Of a stretch of 64,000 nucleotides of DNA, positions 47,826 to 55,400 are shown one piece after another. A program made the position numbers and the translations under genes. The stretch lies in NCBI RefSeq assembly GCF_014219065.1, contig NZ_JACLGO010000019.1:1-64000 (forward strand), in the 5' to 3' direction. The notes under the pieces are model-generated. The model saw only the letters and a program-made list of their open reading frames with translations. It was not told where the DNA came from and did no database searches. This DNA comes from Halopseudomonas xiamenensis. Lineage in GTDB: Bacteria; Pseudomonadota; Gammaproteobacteria; Pseudomonadales; Pseudomonadaceae. Every line of letters begins with the position of its first letter. The stretch's first letter is position 1.

Positions 47826-49157
47826 TCAGTTCCTGATGGCCCAGAAGGTGAGTTCAAGCTCCGGGAAATCCCCCGAGACATGGAAGGCGAAACCGCCGGA
47901 GCGTTCCAGCTGGGCCAGCTCCTCGGAGTTGAGTTCCAGGGCGAAGTAGGTCTTGGCGGCATGGAATGGAATCTGCCGTGGCGCCACCGGCAGCGGTTTG
48001 ACGCGCACCCCGGGCAGATGCAGGTTGACCAGCTGGCGGATGCGCTCCACCGGTCCGACCTTCAGGTGGGCCGGCAGGCGCTGGCGCAGTTCTTCCGAAT
48101 CGCACTGGGCGCTGGCCGCCAGCACGAAGGAGGCGTTGCCGAGCAGCTTGTGGTCATGCAGCGGCGACACCTGGATACCGTACTGGCGCTGTTGCAGGGC
48201 GAGCTCCACGGCATGCTGTTCCAGCACCATGGACAGTGCCTGGCGCAGGGCGTCCATCAGCCTGCGGAAGCTGCCACCCTGGTCGCTGTGCTGGTAGCGG
48301 CTGTCCAGGCGCGGCCGGCGCGTGTCCCCGGAAAAGGTCGACAGTTCGCCGAACAGCGCCAGCAGCTCGCGATACAGCTGTTCCGGATGCAGGTGCTCTT
48401 GCACCAGGTAGTGTCGCAGCAGAGGCTCGTGACGGTTGATCAGCTGCAGCATCATGAAGTCACCGAACTCGGCGCCGCTGACCTTGCCGCCGGCGCGGAT
48501 GCGTTCGGCAAGGATGTCGCCGCGGTGCGTGAGCATGCTGATGACTTCCTTCAGGCACGACTGCAGGAACGGGCTGGATTGCAGGTGCAGGAAACTTGGT
48601 ACGAATTCGCTGTCCAGGCTGACCACCCCGTCGGGCGTGGTATCCAGTACGTGGCACAGCTGCATCCTGACGAACGACTGGGCATCGGCCTGCTCGCCGA
48701 GCAGCAGGCGGAAATCCGCCAGGGCGCAGCTGACCATGCCACGGCTGTCGTCGCCGGCGTTCGAGTCGTTGATTTCCACATCGTGCGCGGTGTAGCGCGC
48801 CAGTACATCCTTATGTTGCGGGCGCCGGGTTTCCACATGGTTGCCGGTGACCAGCGGCAGCGCCAGCCAGACCGGGCTGTTGCTGGTATTGGCTGGAATA
48901 TCCAGGGACAACGGGGCGCGTTCGGAACCCAGCTCGAACAGGCTGCCGTCGGGCAGAATGCCGCTGGCCTGGCTGAGCACCAGCTTGCCCATGGCCAGGA
49001 ACTGCTGGTCGATATCCAGCTTGAAGAACCCCCAAGCGGCGCTATGCAGCCGCTGGGTACGGGTCTTCAACTGATGGTCATAGTAACGATCGCTCTGCTG
49101 GAAATGCTGCGGGCGCAGCAGCATGCCCTCATGCCAGACCACTTTTCTGGTCGTCAT
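47826..49157 (-). CDS. tssK: Type VI secretion baseplate protein TssK
   Basis: A 443-residue baseplate component. The beginning KVVWHEGMLLRPQHFQQSDRYY is the TssK signature, and the C-terminal domain (about 330-443) contacts the membrane complex. It is cytoplasmic. GAGGGA lies upstream of ATG 49157, 3 bases after the tssJ stop. Confidence 0.95.
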   Translation of the reverse strand: MTTRKVVWHEGMLLRPQHFQQSDRYYDHQLKTRTQRLHSAAWGFFKLDIDQQFLAMGKLVLSQASGILPDGSLFELGSERAPLSLDIPANTSNSPVWLALPLVTGNHVETRRPQHKDVLARYTAHDVEINDSNAGDDSRGMVSCALADFRLLLGEQADAQSFVRMQLCHVLDTTPDGVVSLDSEFVPSFLHLQSSPFLQSCLKEVISMLTHRGDILAERIRAGGKVSGAEFGDFMMLQLINRHEPLLRHYLVQEHLHPEQLYRELLALFGELSTFSGDTRRPRLDSRYQHSDQGGSFRRLMDALRQALSMVLEQHAVELALQQRQYGIQVSPLHDHKLLGNASFVLAASAQCDSEELRQRLPAHLKVGPVERIRQLVNLHLPGVRVKPLPVAPRQIPFHAAKTYFALELNSEELAQLERSGGFAFHVSGDFPELELTFWAIRN

Positions 49158-49160
49158 GGT

Positions 49161-49634
49161 TCAGTCCCTCGACTGTCGGGCATGGCTGTCGCGCTGTATG
49201 CCCAGTTCGTCGAGCTGCAGGCTGACCTGGTTGAGTTGGCCCGCGCGTAGCGGCACCACCACGCGCCAGTCTGCTTCGGGCAGATTGCGATAGGCGGCCA
49301 GCACCGCCAGGTAGTGGCCGGTAGCGGTGGTCAGGTTCAGTTCCTGCTGCTCGCCGGGGCGCAGTTCCAGTTCTTCATGGGCAACCAGATCCAGTGCCAG
49401 GGTTTCCTGGGGCTGCTGATACAGCGAGAAGAACTCCGCATGTTCGAAGGCCACCGGGTTCTTCAGTTCATAGAGCCGCAGCACGATCGGCGACGGCCGC
49501 CCGTGCAGGTCCGGGTTGAGTTTGTCGCTGCCGGTCAACTGCAGGTCTATGCGGGTGGTGGGCGAGCTCTGCATCAGGCTGCAGCCGCCCAGTGACAGCG
49601 TGAGCAGTATCGAAACCAGGGCAATGCGCAGCAT
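49161..49634 (-). CDS. tssJ: Type VI secretion outer-membrane lipoprotein TssJ
   Basis: A 157-residue lipoprotein. The signal peptide ends in the lipobox LGGC with Cys18 as lipid attachment. The small beta-sandwich that follows contacts the periplasmic part of TssM. I chose ATG 49634 because AAGGA is 8 bases upstream; an ATG at 49643 would overlap the FHA stop by four bases but has no ribosome binding site. Confidence 0.9.
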   Translation of the reverse strand: MLRIALVSILLTLSLGGCSLMQSSPTTRIDLQLTGSDKLNPDLHGRPSPIVLRLYELKNPVAFEHAEFFSLYQQPQETLALDLVAHEELELRPGEQQELNLTTATGHYLAVLAAYRNLPEADWRVVVPLRAGQLNQVSLQLDELGIQRDSHARQSRD

Positions 49635-49639
49635 GATGA

Positions 49640-50833
49640 TCATCCTTGGATATCCATGTTGAGGGTGGCGATAAGACGTATCTGTTCTTCATAGGCATTG
49701 GCGAAATCGCGGGCGAACAGCCGCTTGCTCCATTCATCCTCGCTCTGGATGGACTGGTAGAAGCGGACATAGGCCTTCCAGCGGGCGCCGTTGGTATTGA
49801 GCAGTCCCTTGTTCTCGCGCTCGAAACGCAGGTTCAGCTGCTCCGGCGACAGATGCTCGAGCATGCCCTTGACGGCGCTGCGGCTGGCCGCGCTGAGGGC
49901 CACCTGATGCGCCTGCAGATCACGGTACGCGCGTGCCACCGCATGCCTGGCCGGCATCTGTCCGGGCTCTTGGCTGCGCAGCATCAGTTGCATCGCTTCG
50001 CTGGTGTCGGCGGCATGCTTGAGCGGATTGTTACCCGAGGTCTGCACCGTGGTCTGTGCCAGCCGCAGCTCGCTCTTCAGCTCACTGCGGGTCCTGAGGC
50101 TCTGCTGCAGGTTGCCGATGCACTGCTTGAGCAGACTGGCCGCGGTGATCGCCAGAGCCTCGCGTTGCTCATCCGGCAGACCATCGAGACTGACGCCGAG
50201 GGCCTGTTCATAGCTGTTCCAGAAGCTGCCGGGCAGGCTCTGCCGCGGAGCGGGAGATGCCTCGACCGGTGCTGGCGAGGGCGCCACCAGCTCTGGAACA
50301 GGTAGGCTTTGCATATCGATGCGCGCATAGTCGTGGGTCTGATCCTGCGGCTCGGCCGCTGGCGCCAGCAACGACAACTCGTCACCCTGATAATGACGCT
50401 GCTCCTGCTGGTCCAGCGCATTGAGCGGGTCCAGATCGAGGAAGGCGTCATCGGGGATGATGCTGCCGGTCGGCTGGCTGTGCTGCAGGCCTGTCTCGAA
50501 TTGCGCCGGGTTCTGGATCAGCCGCGCGCGAATCTCGAAATCACCGAAGCAGAACACCTTGCCATGTTCGATGCGTACCGGTTCACCCTTGGCCATCGGC
50601 ATGTCGCTGTCCTTGAAGCGAATACCGTTGCTGCTGGTATCGGTAAGGTAGAACGCACCATTGTCGTAGCTCACCTGTGCATGCCTGCCGGACACCACCC
50701 GGTTGCGGTCGGGCAGCACCCAGTCGCAACTCTCCGAACGCCCGATGATGCCTCCGGCATGGCGGAAGGTTTTGCTACCGACCATGCCGGGAACCTGTTG
50801 TGGTGCGCTGATCATGTCGAAAACCAGTTCCAT
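49640..50833 (-). CDS. tagH: T6SS FHA-domain protein (Fha/TagH)
   Basis: A 397-residue cytoplasmic protein. The N-terminal FHA domain (about 20-100) has the phosphothreonine-binding residues in GRSESCDW, SGRHAQV and TSSNG. The C-terminal TagH domain (about 210-397) is typical of T6SS FHA proteins. A linker rich in Pro, Gln and Ala joins them. It is a likely target of the operon's kinase and phosphatase and may control assembly after translation, as Fha1 does in the P. aeruginosa H1 system. Confidence 0.9.
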   Translation of the reverse strand: MELVFDMISAPQQVPGMVGSKTFRHAGGIIGRSESCDWVLPDRNRVVSGRHAQVSYDNGAFYLTDTSSNGIRFKDSDMPMAKGEPVRIEHGKVFCFGDFEIRARLIQNPAQFETGLQHSQPTGSIIPDDAFLDLDPLNALDQQEQRHYQGDELSLLAPAAEPQDQTHDYARIDMQSLPVPELVAPSPAPVEASPAPRQSLPGSFWNSYEQALGVSLDGLPDEQREALAITAASLLKQCIGNLQQSLRTRSELKSELRLAQTTVQTSGNNPLKHAADTSEAMQLMLRSQEPGQMPARHAVARAYRDLQAHQVALSAASRSAVKGMLEHLSPEQLNLRFERENKGLLNTNGARWKAYVRFYQSIQSEDEWSKRLFARDFANAYEEQIRLIATLNMDIQG

Positions 50834-50854
50834 GGAAAATCGCTCCTGTATCCG

Positions 50855-50977
50855 TCAGTTGCCCCGCATTGCCGGCGGCTCGCCCAGCGGGCGGTAGTCT
50901 TTCTTGTTGCTGCTGCAACCGGTGCTGATGGCCGTTACCAGTATCAGCAGTAGTGCGCAGTAGAGTTTCCTGTTCAT
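50855..50977 (-). CDS. 40-residue T6SS-cluster lipoprotein
   Basis: A small lipoprotein of 40 residues. A signal peptide (MNRKLYCALLLILVTAI) ends in the lipobox STGC with Cys21 as lipid site, leaving a mature peptide of 20 residues that contains SSNKKDYRPLGEPPAMRGN. AAGGA lies 8 bases before ATG 50977. It is 23 bases after the immunity gene and 21 bases before fha. Its position equals that of orfX in the P. aeruginosa H2 cluster as I recall it. It could modify or regulate the envelope complex; the function is unknown. Confidence 0.75.
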   Translation of the reverse strand: MNRKLYCALLLILVTAISTGCSSNKKDYRPLGEPPAMRGN

Positions 50978-51000
50978 GTGCCAATTCCTTTTTGGGTCTT

Positions 51001-52128
51001 TCACTGCTGCTCGCCCTTCAGGCGCAGGGTCTGGGCCAGTGCTTCCCAGCGGGGCAGCACGGTCTCCATGGGTGGTGTGTGCTCGGTCAGATCGTCTGTC
51101 CCTTGCTGGAAGGTGAGCATATGCACGGCCAGCAAAGGGTTGAGCACGCCACCGCGTTCGGCAAAGCCGAACCAGGCTCGCTCCTGCTCGCCGGAATCCG
51201 GTTTGGGTTCGAGGGTCCAGCCGAGCAGCTGGGTCTTGTGCGTGCCGAGCCAGGAGGGCTGGACATATTCACGCCATGTCCATTTCTCGCGGTCATAGCC
51301 CGGGCGGAAATCGGTGTCGTACAGGCCGGAGGTGGATTTTGTGTGCCATGGGTCACTGGCCGAGGCGGTCAGCAGGGTAAAGACCACGTTGGGGCTCTGG
51401 GTGAAGCGCAGGCTGTTCTTGATCGAGTAGGGCGCCTTGCCGTCATCGGCTATAAAGCCGTAGGGAATGCAGATGCCGTTGCCCTCGGGTACTTCGTATA
51501 ACTCGCGGGGTTGGAAGCGGGACATGAGGTCCACAAAGGCGTCGGTTCCATTGTCACCAGCACGGCGCATGACGAAATAGTAGACTCGCTGGTTGCGGTA
51601 CAGATAGGCATGGGTCGGGTCACCCTGGCCGCCGATAAAGAAGGCATCGGGAATGCCCAGATCGTGTACGGTATAGAGGGCAAGGGGAACCTGGGCTTCG
51701 AGTTCCGCGATTTCACGTTCCAGCTGTTGGATGACTTCCGGGCCGTAACCTTGCCCTGGCAGCTTGCTTAACCGGAACTGCTTGATATCAATATTTTCGA
51801 GAATCCGCTTCTGGTTCAGCCGCCCCGTTCCCAACTGGTAATTGGCTGCTGCCTCAAACTCGGAGCGTTCCACAATATCGCTGACCTTGATGATTGCGCC
51901 GTAGGGGCCATAAACGACCGAGTCGCCCTTGGCTCCTACCTTTGCCGTGAAATTATGGCCACCTCCGGTGGATATACGAAAAACACGGCTCGCGTCATAG
52001 GTTGCCCATTCCATGCCCTCCGGAACCTCAAAGACATGGCGACCCAGGCATTCCTGACGTTGGTCGGCCATAAGATGGCTGGACAGCAAGCCGAGGATGG
52101 TCGCTATTATCAGATTAAGGCGCTTCAT
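51001..52128 (-). CDS. Putative T6SS immunity protein (Tli4-like) for the adjacent phospholipase
   Basis: A 375-residue exported protein. The signal peptide ends near residue 21 (HLMA), so it is periplasmic, where it could block the cognate lipase. The GRHVFEVPEGMEW segment after the signal and the C-terminal region resemble Tli4-type immunity proteins, but this is my recollection of the family, not a search result. It overlaps the phospholipase gene by four bases (ATGA) and is translated right after it, the usual effector-immunity order. By eye its DNA is AT-richer than the T6SS structural genes. Confidence 0.7.
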   Translation of the reverse strand: MKRLNLIIATILGLLSSHLMADQRQECLGRHVFEVPEGMEWATYDASRVFRISTGGGHNFTAKVGAKGDSVVYGPYGAIIKVSDIVERSEFEAAANYQLGTGRLNQKRILENIDIKQFRLSKLPGQGYGPEVIQQLEREIAELEAQVPLALYTVHDLGIPDAFFIGGQGDPTHAYLYRNQRVYYFVMRRAGDNGTDAFVDLMSRFQPRELYEVPEGNGICIPYGFIADDGKAPYSIKNSLRFTQSPNVVFTLLTASASDPWHTKSTSGLYDTDFRPGYDREKWTWREYVQPSWLGTHKTQLLGWTLEPKPDSGEQERAWFGFAERGGVLNPLLAVHMLTFQQGTDDLTEHTPPMETVLPRWEALAQTLRLKGEQQ

Positions 52129-55100
52129 GACCGGTGGTGATCCTTTGCTGGGGCGTTGTCGACATGCGCGAGTGTGGTGCTGGCCTCATGACCATGCGGC
52201 TGTCGTTTGTGGTCAGCCATGATGGTGGTATTGATGCCCGAGTCATTGTTTTCCCCGCGAGTCCACTCGATGGGTAACTGGCAGATAAAGCCTTCGATAC
52301 CGATGGGGGCCGGATAGCGATATGTGCTGCGCCAGAACTGTTCTTCAAACGGCATTGGGGCGGCGAGCTCACCGCCCAGACGCATATCATCCAGATCGTG
52401 GTATATCCAAGTGGGCCACACCGAAGCAGGGAAGCCGCTCGGATATCTTTTCCGAGCTGAGGCGGGCACCGGTTGTGTCTGGCTGACACTTTGCGGAATA
52501 AAATTGAAAGCTGTTGTATAAGCATCAGAGTTGGCCATCGCTTGTTTCTGAATCGCTTTCCAACTGCTTTCCGCTGCCGGTCGAGTCAGGCAAGCACCCA
52601 ATGTCGCCGCCGGCTGCACCCTGGACGGTCTGGTCTGACTCAAACCAAAATGCTTCTTCCACAAGGCTACCCGCAATTCATGCACGGCCTTGCCTACCTG
52701 CTGTGGGCATTGGCCATCCAGCGCTATGCTGACAGGCGTGCTGTCACGCACGATAACGGCCAGTTCCGAATCGCGTGGCCCGAGCAGGCTGCGGTCATTG
52801 ATATTGGCGCTGCCGAGAATGGCGACCCGGTCATCGGCGATCAGCAACTTGCTGTGCACGTAGACCTGCTCGGTCACTACCCGTCCAGCGAGTTCATCCC
52901 AGGTACGCAGGTTGAGTAGAGTCAGGTAGCGGCTCCAGTCCTGCTGTTCATAGACCGGCCGGTCATCCGGGCCGCGGCGCTGGAGTATTTCCCGGGCCTG
53001 CTCGCGACTGGCGCCGCGCTCCATATAGGCGCGCATGGCCATGCGCCGCTGGATGCGCTTGACCAGGCTCTGCTCACCAAATACCAGGCTCTGCATGGTC
53101 AGGTGGATCTGATGCATGATGTTGGGTACGTTCAGGGCTCCCTCGGGATGTGCAGGCAGCACCATGTACACATGAAAGGGACGGCCTTCGTCGATGGCCC
53201 GGCCGATACGTTCGGCCAGTGCTGCGCCAATATTGTTGATGATGCCGTTCTGCTCCCTGCCGAGGTGGTGCGTCAGCCAGCCCTGTACATTGAGTGTGGT
53301 GATGCTGCGCAGCTCTTCGAGAAACGTCTGTTGCACCGGGCTGGGGTTACGTGCGATGGCGTCGATTTCGGCCCAGTCGAGTAGCCAGATATTCTGTTGC
53401 TCCAGGGCCTGGCGCAGGTTCACCCGTTCGACCAGTTCCCTTGGTAGATGATCCGCCGTGCGCAGGCGGCTCATCGGGCCGGATAGCGGAACGTCTTCGT
53501 ATAACTCACCTTCTGTTCCAAAGCTGCTCTGGAAGAACTGGTTCTCGATATAGATGAAGTGCTGGGCACTGGAAATGGCCTGAAGCATCGCACTCTTGCA
53601 GTTGGCTTGCACGCCGATACTGCTGAAATTGGGAAGTGCGTCCAGGTTTACGCCTGCGGTAGTCCGTCCAGCCTGTTCCTGCCGCAGCATATTGCCTGCC
53701 GCACTGCGTAATGTCTGAACGCTCACCCCTCCTGGCTTCACCGCAGGGTAGCTCGGCAATTCCTCGCTATTGCGTATCCACACGGGTTCGGGATGCGCCA
53801 GTTCCAGTGTGATATCGAAATCGAGATAGTTGTCCAGCCGGGCCGCTTCCAGTATCCGGTTGACCCAGGTCATCAGCGCTTCCAGCATGCGTTTGATCAC
53901 CAGGGTATCGCCGGGTGGTGGCGTATTGGCGAGATAAGCCTGTTGGCCGTTCCAGCGATCCACGAAATTGCGCGAGAGGTCGTACACGGATGGCCCCTCG
54001 ACGCGGCAATGCACGTCGTGCCAGGGCATGCGCGGCTGGTCTGCGGCCAAGGTTGTATTGTCCGGGGACGCCAGCGGCTGTGGGTGTTTCAGCAGGTAGG
54101 GGTAGGGGCCTTCGTTGTCCTGCGTCTGGCGTTGCAGCAGACCGAACAGATACCAGAGGATGGAACTGGACAGTTCGCTGGCCGGCGCTGCCCAGTTGGC
54201 TGGGACATTATCGAAGCGGATATCCATGAGTTTGCCGAACACCTGGCCCAACGCGGACTTGCTCATCCACTCGGCAATCAGATGCATGCTGCGCAGCTGC
54301 AGAGCGCGATGCAGTTGTTTGGCGTTCTGCAGCTGGTCCAGCCAATGGCGCAAGCGTTGTTCCAACTCGGGGTCCAGGTTGAACGAGGCCAGATCGACCT
54401 GAATCAGCTCCGCCGTAGCGCGTACCATACGCTCCAGCATGGCCATCCTGAGTTCGACCAGGCTGCGTCTGCCCTGCTCGAATGCCTGCCCGACTGACTC
54501 CAGCCGTTGTATTGCGGATTGCAGAAACTCCGGGGTGGGGCTACTGAAGAAGTTGGTCAGATAGTTGAAGCTGTTCAGCAGTTTGGCACGACTGGGCATG
54601 GGCAGAAGTTGGTTGATTCCATCGGTCAGTGCAGCCTGTCCGGGCATCCTCATCGGAGAAGTGGGGAAGCGGACAGGTTTTGATAGATCAAATAACGCAG
54701 CGAGAAGCAGGCCGTTCTTGCTGGTATGCTTCTGCAGTGACATCCAGCCGAGCGCTGGAATGCTCGGGTTATAGGCATCGTTGCCCTGTCGGGTGCTGGC
54801 ATCCAGGCTGAAATTGTTATCGTCATAACGACCGTAGGCCAGATCGATACCTCCGACATAGCCGATACGATTGTCGATCACCACGCTCTTCTGGTGATGC
54901 GAGAAGGTGGCGCCCAGACCGGACATGTCGCTTTGCTGGATGGCAGGAGTACAGAAGGCGCGGGGGCCGTTTGCCAGTCCGGCATTCAGCTGAAAGATCG
55001 CCAGCATGGTTTCGAAGTCGTAGGTGCCTACGGCGGCGCTAGGGCTGAGCCAGGGCATCACATGGACTTTCAGGTTGGGGTTGGCGGTCAGGGCCTGATG

Positions 55101-55394
55101 CAGGTGCTGCCAGAGAGTCTGTTTGCCATCCAGCAGGACATCATGGTTTATCTGCCATCCGGTAATGAAGATGCTGTTCTTTGCGCCAAGAATGGCTGCG
55201 GCAACATCCCTGAAGTAATCCTTGCCGGTGGTAAAGAACTGCACCTGGTTGCCATTGCGCTTGGGCGCGAACATGGACTCCTCGGTAATGAAGAAGTCCG
55301 GAGCGGAATAGGCTGCACAAGGCGTCCCATCCTCGCGGTTGATCTGATCGATCTGTTTTTCATACAGGCCGTTGTATGCTGCGGTGCTGGTCAT
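52125..55394 (-). CDS. tle5: T6SS phospholipase D effector, Tle5-type
   Basis: A 1089-residue phospholipase D superfamily protein. Two HKD catalytic motifs are intact: the first around His167-Lys169-Asp174 (HHQKSVVID), the second from His847 (HSKLLIADD followed by GSANINDRS). Size and spacing match PldA/PldB-type Tle5 effectors of Pseudomonas, which are delivered by VgrG into the periplasm of target cells and cleave membrane phospholipids. No signal peptide is seen, as expected for a T6SS cargo. It starts 6 bases after the vgrG stop and is followed by its likely immunity gene. Confidence 0.9.
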   Translation of the reverse strand: MTSTAAYNGLYEKQIDQINREDGTPCAAYSAPDFFITEESMFAPKRNGNQVQFFTTGKDYFRDVAAAILGAKNSIFITGWQINHDVLLDGKQTLWQHLHQALTANPNLKVHVMPWLSPSAAVGTYDFETMLAIFQLNAGLANGPRAFCTPAIQQSDMSGLGATFSHHQKSVVIDNRIGYVGGIDLAYGRYDDNNFSLDASTRQGNDAYNPSIPALGWMSLQKHTSKNGLLLAALFDLSKPVRFPTSPMRMPGQAALTDGINQLLPMPSRAKLLNSFNYLTNFFSSPTPEFLQSAIQRLESVGQAFEQGRRSLVELRMAMLERMVRATAELIQVDLASFNLDPELEQRLRHWLDQLQNAKQLHRALQLRSMHLIAEWMSKSALGQVFGKLMDIRFDNVPANWAAPASELSSSILWYLFGLLQRQTQDNEGPYPYLLKHPQPLASPDNTTLAADQPRMPWHDVHCRVEGPSVYDLSRNFVDRWNGQQAYLANTPPPGDTLVIKRMLEALMTWVNRILEAARLDNYLDFDITLELAHPEPVWIRNSEELPSYPAVKPGGVSVQTLRSAAGNMLRQEQAGRTTAGVNLDALPNFSSIGVQANCKSAMLQAISSAQHFIYIENQFFQSSFGTEGELYEDVPLSGPMSRLRTADHLPRELVERVNLRQALEQQNIWLLDWAEIDAIARNPSPVQQTFLEELRSITTLNVQGWLTHHLGREQNGIINNIGAALAERIGRAIDEGRPFHVYMVLPAHPEGALNVPNIMHQIHLTMQSLVFGEQSLVKRIQRRMAMRAYMERGASREQAREILQRRGPDDRPVYEQQDWSRYLTLLNLRTWDELAGRVVTEQVYVHSKLLIADDRVAILGSANINDRSLLGPRDSELAVIVRDSTPVSIALDGQCPQQVGKAVHELRVALWKKHFGLSQTRPSRVQPAATLGACLTRPAAESSWKAIQKQAMANSDAYTTAFNFIPQSVSQTQPVPASARKRYPSGFPASVWPTWIYHDLDDMRLGGELAAPMPFEEQFWRSTYRYPAPIGIEGFICQLPIEWTRGENNDSGINTTIMADHKRQPHGHEASTTLAHVDNAPAKDHHRS

Positions 55395-55400
55395 GGCCGG

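Noticed and set aside
43586-47949. Long plus-strand frames opposite tssM and tssL
   Set aside because: Antisense shadows of codon-biased genes; the translations are rich in Gln, His and Ala and resemble no protein family.
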